From NCBI RefSeq assembly GCF_003002955.1, contig NZ_PVTJ01000003.1, forward strand, positions 310,001 through 374,000: 64,000 nucleotides of DNA, given 5' to 3'. The stretch comes from Glycomyces artemisiae. GTDB lineage: Bacteria; Actinomycetota; Actinomycetes; Mycobacteriales; Micromonosporaceae. The notes beneath the pieces are model-generated. The model ran no database searches, had not been told where the DNA came from, and was given only the letters and a program-made list of their open reading frames with translations. Below are positions 48,560 to 57,779 of the stretch, piece after piece; positions within the stretch are counted from its first letter, which is position 1; every line of letters begins with the position of its first letter. The translations under genes and the position numbers were made by a program.

Positions 48560-50008
48560 ATGCAAGAGACCAGGACCGGCACTCCCCCAACCGAACTGCA
48601 CACGGGATGGACCTGGCCGCTCCTCGGCCTCGCGGCCGTCCTCGCCATGGTGAACTTCGTGGTCGACTCGGCGATCACCGCGCCGCTCATCGTCCTCCCC
48701 GAGATGCTCGACCACTTCGGCACCGACCAGACCGCGTGGGTCAACGCGACCGCGATGCTCGCGGGCGTGCTCTGGGCGCCCCTGCTCGGCAAGGCCGCCG
48801 ACATCCACGGCAAGCGGAAGATCCTCGTCCTGACGCTGCTCCTCAGCTGCGCGGGCGCGGTCCTGTGCGCCGTCGCGCCGGGCCTGTGGCTGTTCGTGCC
48901 CGGGCGGATGCTGCAAGGCGCGTCCCTCGCGGCGGTGTTCCTGTCCGTCGCGATCGTGCGCAGCGTGTGCGCGCCGCGCATCGGGATGATCGTCGTCGGC
49001 ATCGTGACCTCGGGTTCGGCGGTCCTCAACATCGCGTCCCGGTTCCTCATCGAGCGGCTGGCCGAGGCGTTCGGCTTCCACGTGCTGTTCCTCGTGTCCG
49101 CCGCGGTCGCGGTCGCGATGGCGCTGTGCGTGCGCCGGTTCCTCCCCGAGTCGCCTGTCCGCACACCGGGCCGGATCGACGTCGGCGGCGCGCTCCTCCT
49201 CGGCGGCGGGCTCGCCGGGGTCCTCGGCTACCTCAGCCTCGGGGCCGAGTTCGGTTGGCTCGCAGCGGGACCGCTGGTGCTCCTCGCGGGCGGCACCGCC
49301 GCGTCGCTGCGGTGGTTCCTCGTGTCGAGCCGCAAGCCCGATCCGCTCATCGACCTGCGGGACGTCAGCAGGCCGCTGGCGCTGACGCTCCTCGTCGTCT
49401 TCCTCGCGGCCGGGTCGTACCAGTCGATGCTGCAACTGGTCTCGCTCATCGGCGACGTCTCCGCGGACCTGGGCCTCGGGTACGGGCTCGCCGACCGGGG
49501 CTCGGTGGCGCTGCTCCTCGCGGCGCCGGGCATCGGCGTCACCATCGGCGGCCCGGCGGCCGGATGGATCGCGGCGCGCATCGGCCCGGCCCGGACGCTC
49601 GCCGGCGCGGTCCTGCTCGGCACGGCCGTCACGCTCGGGATGTTCCTCGGGGCGTCCCATCTCGGGGTCGCGCTGTGCTGCGGGTTCCTGCTCGGGATCA
49701 CCGCGGGCGCGCTCGGAACCTCCGGGTTCAACATGGCGGGCAGCCTGGCGCCCGCCGAGCGGCAGGGCGTCGTGTCCAGCCTGGTCATGGTCGTGGTCTC
49801 GATCGGGGCCGTGGTCATGGACTTCACCGGCGCGGCCGTCCTCAAGTCCACCGCGGTGACCGTCGGCGGCGAGACCGTCAACTCGGCCGCGGGCGTGTTC
49901 GGCTACATCGCGATCGCCTCCGCCGCCTTCGCGGCCGCCGCGGTCGCGGTCGTCGTGCTCGCCGGGAGCATGCGAACTCAGACAGTCCAATTCGCACACA
50001 CGAAATAG
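48560..50008 (+). CDS. MFS transporter, probable drug exporter, 482 aa
   Basis: Major facilitator with about 14 helices (DHA2-like count). GKAADIHGKRKILVLTLLL is the loop 2-3 motif A, and LFVPGRMLQGASLAAVFLSVAIVRS matches helix 4-5. The N-terminus WPLLGLAAVLAMVNFVVDSAITAPLIVLPEM is the first helix with conserved D. It lies downstream of the TetR operator and is followed 12 bases later by a FAD monooxygenase gene, together resembling an antibiotic-inactivation/efflux unit. Substrate unknown. Confidence 0.9.
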   Translation: MQETRTGTPPTELHTGWTWPLLGLAAVLAMVNFVVDSAITAPLIVLPEMLDHFGTDQTAWVNATAMLAGVLWAPLLGKAADIHGKRKILVLTLLLSCAGAVLCAVAPGLWLFVPGRMLQGASLAAVFLSVAIVRSVCAPRIGMIVVGIVTSGSAVLNIASRFLIERLAEAFGFHVLFLVSAAVAVAMALCVRRFLPESPVRTPGRIDVGGALLLGGGLAGVLGYLSLGAEFGWLAAGPLVLLAGGTAASLRWFLVSSRKPDPLIDLRDVSRPLALTLLVVFLAAGSYQSMLQLVSLIGDVSADLGLGYGLADRGSVALLLAAPGIGVTIGGPAAGWIAARIGPARTLAGAVLLGTAVTLGMFLGASHLGVALCCGFLLGITAGALGTSGFNMAGSLAPAERQGVVSSLVMVVVSIGAVVMDFTGAAVLKSTAVTVGGETVNSAAGVFGYIAIASAAFAAAAVAVVVLAGSMRTQTVQFAHTK

Positions 50009-50019
50009 GAGAGACGACG

Positions 50020-51297
50020 ATGAGCAACGCATCGAGAGGCGCGGTCCTGGTGTCCGGCGCGAGCATCGCGGGCCCGGCCACGGCGTACTGGCTGCACCGT
50101 TACGGCTACGACGTGACCGTGGTCGAGAAGTCCGCGGGCGTGCGCGCGGGCGGGTACCCGATCGACGTGCGCGGCACCGCGCTGGAGGCCGTGCGCCGCA
50201 TGGGCATCCTGCCGCAGCTGCAAGCGGCGCATGTCGACTCGCGCCGCATGACGTTCCTCAACGCCGACGGCAGCGCGGCCGCGCGGGTCCACCCGCAGGC
50301 CGTCGTCGGCGGCGTCGACGGCCGCGACCTCGAAGTCCGCCGCGGCGACCTGGCCGACATCCTCTATGCGGCCGTCCGCGACGACGTGGAGTTCGTCTTC
50401 GGCGACTCCATCGAAGCGCTCACCGAGCACGACCGGGGCGTGGACGCGGTCTTCCGCAGCGGCGCGCAGCGCAGCTTCGACCTCGTCATCGGCGCCGACG
50501 GGATGCATTCGCGCACACGGGGACTCGTGTTCGGGCCCGAAGAGCGGTACGCCCGCTACCTCGGGTACTGCTTCTCGATCTTCACCATGCCGAACACGCT
50601 CGGCCTCTCGCACGAGGCGATCCTCTGGAACACCCCCGGGCGGGCCGCCGCGCTCTACGCGGTCGGCGACGGCGACGTGGTCCACGCGATGCTCAACTTC
50701 GCGCGTCCCGAACCGCCGCAGGAGCTGCGGCGCGACCCCGAGGCGTTCACCGACCTCGTCGCGGAGGTCTTCGCCGGGGACGGCTGGGAGATCCCGGCCG
50801 TCCTCGACGCCATGCGGAGCGCGACCGACCGGTTCTCCGACACCGTCGGCCAGATCCGCATGCCCCACTGGTCCCGCGGCCGCACCGCCCTCGTCGGCGA
50901 CGCCGGGTACGCCCCGTCGTTCCTCACCGGCCAGGGCTCCAGCCTCGCCCTCGCAGGCGCGTACATGCTCGCCGAAGCCCTTGCGACCCATGGCGACCAC
51001 GCGAAGGCCTTCGCCGCCTACGAAGGCGCCACCCGCGGCTTCGTCGAAGTGAACCAGGCACAGGTCGACAAGGGCGAAGCCGCCCTCTTCCCCACCACCG
51101 CGGCGGCACTCGAACGGCGCAACGAACGCCTCCGCGCCCTCACCGAACTCCCCCCGCAGACCGGCCGCCCCGCCCATACGGCCCTCACCCTCCCCGACCC
51201 CGCTTCAGGGACCCGTACGACTGGCCCCCAACCGGTATCGTTGGAAGATGGCTTCCAACCCTCCCCTCAGCGACGCGCTGGCGCAGCTCAGGGATGA
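50020..51297 (+). CDS. FAD-dependent monooxygenase, PHBH/TetX-like, 425 aa
   Basis: Class A flavin monooxygenase: N-terminal VLVSGASIAGPATAYWLHRYGYDVTVVEK (FAD Rossmann, GASIAG form), LEVRRGDLADIL (DG/GD region), FDLVIGADGMHSRTR, and TALVGDAGYAPSFLTGQGSSLALAGAYMLAEAL as the second FAD motif. SD AGGAGAG before ATG 50020. The family includes tetracycline- and rifamycin-inactivating enzymes; operon with an MFS pump under TetR control suggests xenobiotic modification. The last ~17 codons overlap the start of the trypco2 gene by 50 bases and the tail sequence (SGTRTTGPQPVSLEDGF) looks non-conserved, so the native 3' end may have been replaced. Confidence 0.9.
   Translation: MSNASRGAVLVSGASIAGPATAYWLHRYGYDVTVVEKSAGVRAGGYPIDVRGTALEAVRRMGILPQLQAAHVDSRRMTFLNADGSAAARVHPQAVVGGVDGRDLEVRRGDLADILYAAVRDDVEFVFGDSIEALTEHDRGVDAVFRSGAQRSFDLVIGADGMHSRTRGLVFGPEERYARYLGYCFSIFTMPNTLGLSHEAILWNTPGRAAALYAVGDGDVVHAMLNFARPEPPQELRRDPEAFTDLVAEVFAGDGWEIPAVLDAMRSATDRFSDTVGQIRMPHWSRGRTALVGDAGYAPSFLTGQGSSLALAGAYMLAEALATHGDHAKAFAAYEGATRGFVEVNQAQVDKGEAALFPTTAAALERRNERLRALTELPPQTGRPAHTALTLPDPASGTRTTGPQPVSLEDGFQPSPQRRAGAAQG
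51236..51241 (+). promoter_or_regulatory. Putative -10 (TATCGT) of leaderless conflict-operon transcript
   Basis: TATCGT-TGGAAG-ATG; hexamer six bases before the trypco2 start, inside the 3' end of the monooxygenase gene. Suggests the two-gene unit has its own promoter. Confidence 0.45.
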
Positions 51298-51565
51298 GCT
51301 GCGCAAGGCGCAGCTCCAAGCCGACCCGGTGCTCCGGCTGAAGGTCGCATCGATCCAGCTCGACCTCGACATGGAGTTCACCGAGAAGATCGAGGGCGGC
51401 GTCAGCGTCAACGTCTGGTCCGTGCTCAGCGGCAAGGCGGCCGCCGACCGGTCCGAGGCCCGGGGCCACCGGCTGTCGCTGACCATCGAGCCGACGTTCA
51501 TCGACGACTCCGGCGACTCCGGCGACCTGCACGTGTCGACCCCGCCGATCGCCGACGGCGACTAG
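51248..51565 (+). CDS. Trypsin-co-occurring domain 2 (trypco2-like) protein, 105 aa
   Basis: Short protein with the pattern LSDALAQLRDELRKAQLQADPVLRLKVASIQLDLDMEFT followed by GGVSVNVWSVLSGKAAADRSEARGHRLSLTIEPTF: an N-terminal helix then three to four beta strands, as I recall for trypco2 domains, which are encoded beside trypsin-like proteases in predicted bacterial conflict systems. The protease gene starts 16 bases after its stop, so they are one unit. Possible role: adaptor, protease substrate or inhibitor. The family call rests on pattern memory plus neighbourhood; a profile search is needed. Confidence 0.75.
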   Translation: MASNPPLSDALAQLRDELRKAQLQADPVLRLKVASIQLDLDMEFTEKIEGGVSVNVWSVLSGKAAADRSEARGHRLSLTIEPTFIDDSGDSGDLHVSTPPIADGD

Positions 51566-51581
51566 GATCGCGGGACGCACG

Positions 51582-54500
51582 ATGGAGCCGCCGGGACCCG
51601 ATCCGCGACTGCCCCGCGTCGTCAAGATCAAGGTCGGGCTCGACGGCGGCGGGGAGGGCACGATCGGCTCGGGCCACCTGGTCGCGCCGGGCCTCGTGCT
51701 CACCGCACGGCATGTTCTGCAAGCGAAGGCGGGAGCGGACTACGAGCAGGCGAAGCTCGTCGTCCGCGCCGCCTTCGGGACGCGGCACGACACGGGTCTC
51801 CCCGTGGCCGAGCGGATCCTCCTCGACGCGGACGGCCTCGACGCGGCGGTCCTGCGCGTGCCCGGTCTGGATCCGCCCGGCGGGACGACGACCGTCGGCG
51901 CGGTCCTCGCCTCGGACGAGCCGCTGCCGGGATGCTCGATCATCGGGTTCCCGCGCGCCGCCCTCGGCGCGGGCACGGTCGGCGCCGAGTACGTCGGCGC
52001 CACCGCGCTCCCGATCAGCGGCGGGGCATCCGGGAGCATCGCGGTACAGGTGACCACCCCGCCGCCGACCGACGACCGCGACTGGGGGGGCCTGTCGGGG
52101 TCCGGAGTCTTCGACCCCGAGGGCCGACTGCTCGGCCTGCTCGCGGCCGTCCAGCTGCAGTGGCGGCAGCGGCTGGCGGTCGTCCCGATCGAACGGATCG
52201 TCGCCGCGGCGGCCGACCTGGCGTCGTCGCATCCCGTCCTCGAACCGTTGGCGGCCTTGACGCTCGCAGCCACCCGCGGCGAGCCCGCGATCTTCGACCC
52301 CGGCAAGTTCCCGCCCCGCCTCACCGACCTGCGCGACGAGTCCCTGTTCGACATCCTGCAGTTCAAGCACCGCGTGGTCCCGTTCGTCCCCGACGCCGAA
52401 CGCGAACGGATGCTGACCGGCCTGCTCTCCTGGGCGCTCGCCACGGACGACCGGCCCGACTTGCGCGTCGCCGTCGTCTCCGGCCCCGCCGGGGTCGGCA
52501 AGTCCCGCCTCGCCGCCGAGACCTGCGACCGACTCGCCGACGCTGAGCCGCAGTGGCAGGTCGGCTTCGCCGACCACGCCGAACTCGCTGCCGGGGCCGT
52601 CCCGGCGGTCCCCACGCTGCTGGTGTGCGACTACCCCGAGCGCAGCCCCGAAGCCGTCGGCGCCTTCCTCGCCCGCATCTGGGAGCACCACCGGGCCGGG
52701 CTCCTCCGGGCCCCGGTGCGGGTGGTCCTGGTGTCGCGGCACCGGGCGACCTGGTTCGACCGCGTGCGCGCCCGGGTGAAGAACCTCGCCAACCTCATCG
52801 ACCACGAGATCGAACTGGAGACCGGCGAGTTCGGGCAGGCCGCCCGGACCGAGCATGCGGCCGCCGCCCTCGACGCCTTCCGCAACGGATACGGCGTCCC
52901 CGCGACCGAGCGCGGGTCGATCGCGGCCGAGGACTTCGACTTCGACCGGCCGCTGCTGGTCCACATCGCCTGCCTCCTCGCCGTCCGCGGCGACCGCGGC
53001 AGCACCGGCGGCGAACTGCTCGGCGACCTCATCGACACTGAGGTCCAGCGCCTCCTCCGCCTCCGCACCGACAACGGGACCGCCGAGGGCGCCGCGGCGT
53101 TCCGCAACCGCGACCAGGTCCTCGAAGCCCTGTGCGTGACGACCCTGACCGCCCCGACCCGCGCGGACCTGCCCGAACTCCTCGCCGCCTCGGAATCCTT
53201 CGGCCCCAACGGCACCGGCGACCGGATCAGCGTCGCGGAGACCCTGCGCCGGTCCTTCCCCTCCCCTGACCGGACACCGTCGGCCGACACGTTGGAGGAC
53301 AAAATCGCACCGGTGGAGCCGGACCTCGTCGCCGCCCACCTCCTGGCGACCACCCCGGGCCGCTCCGGCATCGTGCAGCGCCTGGTCTCCTCCGCGCGGG
53401 TCGCGGGCCGCCCCGACTACCTCGCCCAACTCGTCGGCGTCCTCGCCCTCGCCGCCGACGACTATCCGGAAGTGGCCGCCGACCTCCGCGCCCACCTCGC
53501 CTCCTCGCTCTCGGCCCTGGTCGGCGCGGGCGACTTGAGCGCCGAACCGCTGGCCGACCTGCTCTCGAACCGGCTCGTGAGCCTGGTCGAGGCGACAGTG
53601 ACGCTGGCAGGCGAACAAGACCTGACCTCGGTACGGGAGCTGGCCGCCGCGATCAGCCTGCCCAACTTGACCGGGAACGACGCGATCGACCAAGCCGCCG
53701 CCAACGCGTACTCGCTGCTCCCCTACCCGCATGAGGGATTCGCCGGGCTCGGCAAGGCACTCACGACACGCGCTGTGACCCGTCTCGAACGAACTGGAGA
53801 CCGGCCGGCGCTCGCCGAAGCGTACTCGGCCCTCGGCTCATGGCTGACCGTTCACGGCCAGCACCCCGAAGCACTGGCGATGGACGAGCGGTCGTTCTCG
53901 ATCCGTGAGGCGCTGGTAGCGGAGGACCGCGACCGGCATCTGGCCGGACTCGCGAAGGCGCTCAGCGACATGGCCGTCGATCTGAGTTTTGCGAGCAGGT
54001 CGGAAGAGGCATTGATCCGGTTGGAGCAGGCCATCGCGATCCGCGAGGAACTGGTCGTCTCCGATCGAGCCCGGTATCTTGCAGGATTGGCTCAGTCGGT
54101 CAACAACCACTCGTCGGTCCTGGCGGATCTGGGTCGCCCGGACGAAGCGCTGGCCCGGTCCGATCTGGCCGTCGCATTGCGCCAAGAGCTCGTCGCACGC
54201 GATCGGGCGGAGCACTTGGATGAACTCGCCCAGTCGACCAGCAACAATGCGCGTCTCCTTTCCAGGCTGGGACGCACCGACGAAGCTCTCGCGAAGTACG
54301 AGGCGGCGCTCGCGATGGTCGAGGAGCTCGTGGCGGCGGACCGGCTCGCATACCTCTCGATGCTCGCCGACACTATCGGCGGACTCGCGTCGCTCCTCTC
54401 GGATTCCGGCCGTCACGACGAAGCACGCGCCACGACCGTCAGAGAACTGTCGATCCGCGAGGAGCTGGTCGCCGAGAACTTCGTGGTGGATCTTCCCGGC

Positions 54501-57263
54501 CTGGCCGACTCCGTCAGCGACCTGGCCGTCAGCCTGAACGCGGCCGGACGCACCGATCAGACGCTCGACGCGCTGGCGCGGGCCGTTGCGATCCACGAGG
54601 AACTGGCGGCGAGCGACGGGGAGGCGCATACTCCCGGGCTTCTCTGGTCGCTCGCTTCGCACGCCAGGTACCTGCACGAGTCCGATCGGCTCGACGAGGC
54701 CCTGCGAACCGCTCGGAGAGCGGCGGCGGTCGCCGCGGCGATCGACGAGACCGACCGGGAGATGCATCCGGTCGATCGGGCAGTCTCGCTTCACAACATC
54801 GGCGTTGTCCTCTCCAGCGCGGACAGGGGCCAAGAGGCGCGGCCGCACTTCGCAAAAGCGATCGTCCTGTACGAAGAACTGCTGACGACCGACCGGATCG
54901 GGATCCTACCGTCGCTGGCCCTGGCGCAGAATCAGCTCGCCGTCACGATCGATCCGAGCGCCGACAGGGAAGCGTTCCTCGACATCCAGGGACGGGCGAT
55001 CGCATCATACGAGGAGTTGGCCCAGACTGACCGCTCCGATTATCTTCCGGTGCTGGCCGCGCTCGTCTTCGACCAGGCCTCGCAGCTCGCTCTGGCGGAC
55101 CGCCGCCGGGAATCGCTTGCGGCGCTGCTGCGGGCGCAGACGCTGTACACGGAACTGACCGAGAACGATCGCTCCAAATACCTTGCCGATCTGGCAAGGA
55201 CCCTCAGTGTTCTCGGGCTCAACCACGCCGCCTTCGAGGACTGGGACGCGGCGCTCGACACCGAACGGCGAGCCGTGGTGCTGTGGGAAGAGCTCTGCGG
55301 AACCGATCGAGACGCCTTCCTCCCCGGCTTCGCTGAAGCCGTATGGCAGCTCTCCTTGACCGCCAAAGCGGCCGACCGGCCGGGAGAGCGAAACAAGTAC
55401 ACCGACCGGGCGGTGGCGCTCCACGAGGAGTTGGTCGAGACTGACCGACCGGCCCACCTGACCAGGCTCGCATCGGTACTGTCGGCGAAGGCAGACATCC
55501 TCGTCGAGAAGGACGACTGGGCCGGCGCGGCCTCGATACGGGAACGACTGGTCGGGATCTTCGAGGAGCTGTCCGCGATCGACCGCGCGGCGTTCCTGCC
55601 CGACCTCGCCACGGCGGTCCGCCTCCACGCGGCCACCAGTAGGAGCGCGGGTCAACAGGAAGGCCTCATCGACATCATGGAACGGGCGGTGCGGCTGGAC
55701 GAGGAACTCGTCGCGATCGACCGAGCGAAGTTTCTCCCGGCACTCGCATATACGGTCGCCGCGTACTCAGCACTTGCCGGCTCGATGCGGCAGTGGCAGG
55801 TGATGCTCTCCAAAGAGCGGCATACCGTCGAGCTCTTCAGAGAGCTCGTCACGATCGACCGCGCCGCGTTCCTGCCCGACCTCGCCGTGGCGGTCGGTGA
55901 ACTCGCCGAATCGCTGGAGATGGAGCGCCTCCTCGACGAACTCGCAGAGACCTCGGCCGAGATGATGCGGCTGCATCGCGAACTCGCGGCGGCCGATCGG
56001 GCGACCCACCTCCCCGAGCTCGCCCAGGCCGCCGCCAGCCGTGTTCGGCACCTCGTCGCGATGGACCAATCGGAGGAAGCGCTTGCTGCGTCGGAAGAAG
56101 CGGTGGCACTCCTTGAAGAACTCGTGCCGCTCGACAGAAGCCAATTCCTTCCCGCACTGGCGGAGGCCGTGAGAGGGCGTACCAACCTCTTGGCGGAGGC
56201 CGGATCAGACGCGGCGTCGCTTGGCTGCGCGGCGCGGGCGACGGATCTGTACGAGGAACTGGTCGGGCTCGACCGGCTCAAGTACTTGAACGATCTGGGC
56301 GACAGCGCCGCCGACTACGCGCTCGCTCTCGCCGGGGCAGGTCGGTTGGAGCGGGCCCAGGAGGTCGCCGCGGCATCAGTGCGGTACTACGACGAGTCGG
56401 CCGGGAGCGGCGCTCCCGACCTCCCCGGGCTGGTGCTCGCCCTGGCATCCCTCGCACAGATCATCTCGGACGCGGGTCACCACGACGCCGCGGTGGGTTT
56501 CGCCCGACGCGCTATGGCGGTGAGCGAAGAACTGAACCGAATCGGCGAGGGCGACCACCGCCCCGGATTGGCGATCTCGGCGGGCACACTCGCCAAGATC
56601 ATGGTGCAGCTTCGGCGGCACAATGAAGCAGTCGCGTTCGCCGCCCGAACGGTCGAGCTGCGTGAGGCCCTTGTCGCCGAGGGCAAGAGCAGGTTCCGTG
56701 CGAGCTTGGCGGACTCGTTGAGTTTCCTCGGCGACCGGCTGAGCCGGGTGGGGCGCCGCACCGAAGGGATCGAGACCGCGAAGCGGGCGGTCGCGATCCT
56801 CGAAGGGCTGGAAGCGGAAAGCCCTGGAGCGCACCTGCCGGAACTCGCCCATGCGAGCCACAACTTGTCGGTCGACATGTCGTTCTCCGGAGACGTGGCC
56901 GGTGCCCGCCCCCATGCGGAGCGCGCGGCGGGAATCTATGCGGCGCTTGCCGAGTCGGATCCCGGACAGTACGGCCCCAGCCTGGCGAAATCCCTGTCCA
57001 ACCTGGCCCGCTGTGCCGCTGCGCAACGCGATGACGATGCAGCGGTCGAGCACGCGCGGGAGTCCGTGCGCCTCTACCGGGAGTGCCTTTCGGGGCGCGG
57101 TGCCGAACTCGCCGAAGCGCTGGTCTACGGGCCGCTGCCCGTCCTCGCCTCGCAACTCAGAAGGAAACGCAAGTGGCGGGAGAGTCTGGCGGTCACCCGC
57201 ATGAGAGCACGACTGTGGATCGATTTGCGTTTCCGGCGAAGGCGTCACGATAGCAAACGGTGA
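51582..57263 (+). CDS. Trypsin-like protease / STAND-type NTPase / TPR protein, 1,893 aa
   Basis: Residues ~10-210 form a trypsin-fold domain: H44 in LTARHVL, D87 in GLDAAVLRV and S172 in WGGLSGSGVF are the catalytic triad. Residues ~255-560 are a P-loop NTPase: Walker A GPAGVGKS (301-308), Walker B TLLVCDY (D350), then VRVVLVSRH and a helical/winged region. From ~740 to ~1,880 come roughly 20 TPR-like repeats of about 50 residues with the pattern EAL..EE.VAIREELV..DR..YLP.LA. No signal peptide; cytoplasmic. Architecture matches NTP-dependent conflict systems: TPRs sense, NTPase oligomerises, protease is the effector. The repeat part uses more A/T third bases than neighbours, hinting at transfer. 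Last residues are very basic (RFRRRRHDSKR). Confidence 0.9.
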   Translation: MEPPGPDPRLPRVVKIKVGLDGGGEGTIGSGHLVAPGLVLTARHVLQAKAGADYEQAKLVVRAAFGTRHDTGLPVAERILLDADGLDAAVLRVPGLDPPGGTTTVGAVLASDEPLPGCSIIGFPRAALGAGTVGAEYVGATALPISGGASGSIAVQVTTPPPTDDRDWGGLSGSGVFDPEGRLLGLLAAVQLQWRQRLAVVPIERIVAAAADLASSHPVLEPLAALTLAATRGEPAIFDPGKFPPRLTDLRDESLFDILQFKHRVVPFVPDAERERMLTGLLSWALATDDRPDLRVAVVSGPAGVGKSRLAAETCDRLADAEPQWQVGFADHAELAAGAVPAVPTLLVCDYPERSPEAVGAFLARIWEHHRAGLLRAPVRVVLVSRHRATWFDRVRARVKNLANLIDHEIELETGEFGQAARTEHAAAALDAFRNGYGVPATERGSIAAEDFDFDRPLLVHIACLLAVRGDRGSTGGELLGDLIDTEVQRLLRLRTDNGTAEGAAAFRNRDQVLEALCVTTLTAPTRADLPELLAASESFGPNGTGDRISVAETLRRSFPSPDRTPSADTLEDKIAPVEPDLVAAHLLATTPGRSGIVQRLVSSARVAGRPDYLAQLVGVLALAADDYPEVAADLRAHLASSLSALVGAGDLSAEPLADLLSNRLVSLVEATVTLAGEQDLTSVRELAAAISLPNLTGNDAIDQAAANAYSLLPYPHEGFAGLGKALTTRAVTRLERTGDRPALAEAYSALGSWLTVHGQHPEALAMDERSFSIREALVAEDRDRHLAGLAKALSDMAVDLSFASRSEEALIRLEQAIAIREELVVSDRARYLAGLAQSVNNHSSVLADLGRPDEALARSDLAVALRQELVARDRAEHLDELAQSTSNNARLLSRLGRTDEALAKYEAALAMVEELVAADRLAYLSMLADTIGGLASLLSDSGRHDEARATTVRELSIREELVAENFVVDLPGLADSVSDLAVSLNAAGRTDQTLDALARAVAIHEELAASDGEAHTPGLLWSLASHARYLHESDRLDEALRTARRAAAVAAAIDETDREMHPVDRAVSLHNIGVVLSSADRGQEARPHFAKAIVLYEELLTTDRIGILPSLALAQNQLAVTIDPSADREAFLDIQGRAIASYEELAQTDRSDYLPVLAALVFDQASQLALADRRRESLAALLRAQTLYTELTENDRSKYLADLARTLSVLGLNHAAFEDWDAALDTERRAVVLWEELCGTDRDAFLPGFAEAVWQLSLTAKAADRPGERNKYTDRAVALHEELVETDRPAHLTRLASVLSAKADILVEKDDWAGAASIRERLVGIFEELSAIDRAAFLPDLATAVRLHAATSRSAGQQEGLIDIMERAVRLDEELVAIDRAKFLPALAYTVAAYSALAGSMRQWQVMLSKERHTVELFRELVTIDRAAFLPDLAVAVGELAESLEMERLLDELAETSAEMMRLHRELAAADRATHLPELAQAAASRVRHLVAMDQSEEALAASEEAVALLEELVPLDRSQFLPALAEAVRGRTNLLAEAGSDAASLGCAARATDLYEELVGLDRLKYLNDLGDSAADYALALAGAGRLERAQEVAAASVRYYDESAGSGAPDLPGLVLALASLAQIISDAGHHDAAVGFARRAMAVSEELNRIGEGDHRPGLAISAGTLAKIMVQLRRHNEAVAFAARTVELREALVAEGKSRFRASLADSLSFLGDRLSRVGRRTEGIETAKRAVAILEGLEAESPGAHLPELAHASHNLSVDMSFSGDVAGARPHAERAAGIYAALAESDPGQYGPSLAKSLSNLARCAAAQRDDDAAVEHARESVRLYRECLSGRGAELAEALVYGPLPVLASQLRRKRKWRESLAVTRMRARLWIDLRFRRRRHDSKR

Positions 57264-57301
57264 TCGTCCACTTACGATTTACTATCGCAACAAGGGAAGT
57301 G

Positions 57302-57320
57302 GTGAAAACCTGAGTTTCAC
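57302..57320 (+). terminator. Small hairpin after conflict operon
   Basis: GTGAAA (57302-57307) pairs with TTTCAC (57315-57320), 39 bases after the stop of the large gene, in a visibly AT-richer 130-base gap that also holds a CGATAG/CTATCG spaced pair at 57247-57252 and 57281-57286. Confidence 0.4.
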
Positions 57321-57391
57321 TATGGATCTTGGGAGGGATCGTCGGTAGGCTCTGGCGCGTATCAGATATCACGCTTAAGGACGATCACCCC

Positions 57392-57775
57392 ATGAATGCA
57401 GCCGATGAGCAGCAGATGTCCCCGTACGACCGGATCGGCGGCGCGCCCGCCGTCACCGAGGCGGTGGAGCGCTTCTACAAGCGCCTGCTCGCCGACGACG
57501 AGCTGTCCGGGTTCTTCTCGGGCGCCGACATGCCGCAGCTGAAGCGCCACCAGGTCGCGCTGATCTCGCAGGTCCTCGACGGGCCGAAGTCCTACGCGGG
57601 CCGCGACCTGGCCGAGGCGCACAAGAGCATGGACATCTCGGTCGGCCAGTACAAGGCGGTCGGCGCGCACCTCACGGCGGTGCTCGAAGAGCTCGACGTG
57701 CCGCAGGACATCATCGACACCGTGGGCGAGGTCCTCGCGTCCGTCGCTCCCGACGTCATCGGGGCGGACGACTAG
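57392..57775 (+). CDS. Truncated haemoglobin, group I-like (GlbN), 127 aa
   Basis: Two-over-two globin: SPYDRIGGAPAVTEAVERFYKRLLADDELSGFF carries the B10 Tyr region, and GRDLAEAHKSMDISVGQY supplies the proximal histidine. Length ~120 aa is right for group I/II truncated haemoglobins. ATG 57392 has AAGGA about 11 bases upstream; the downstream ATG at codon 9 is an alternative. Probably binds O2/NO and protects against nitrosative stress with the flavohaemoglobin gene that follows four bases after its stop. Confidence 0.92.
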   Translation: MNAADEQQMSPYDRIGGAPAVTEAVERFYKRLLADDELSGFFSGADMPQLKRHQVALISQVLDGPKSYAGRDLAEAHKSMDISVGQYKAVGAHLTAVLEELDVPQDIIDTVGEVLASVAPDVIGADD

Positions 57776-57779
57776 GCGC

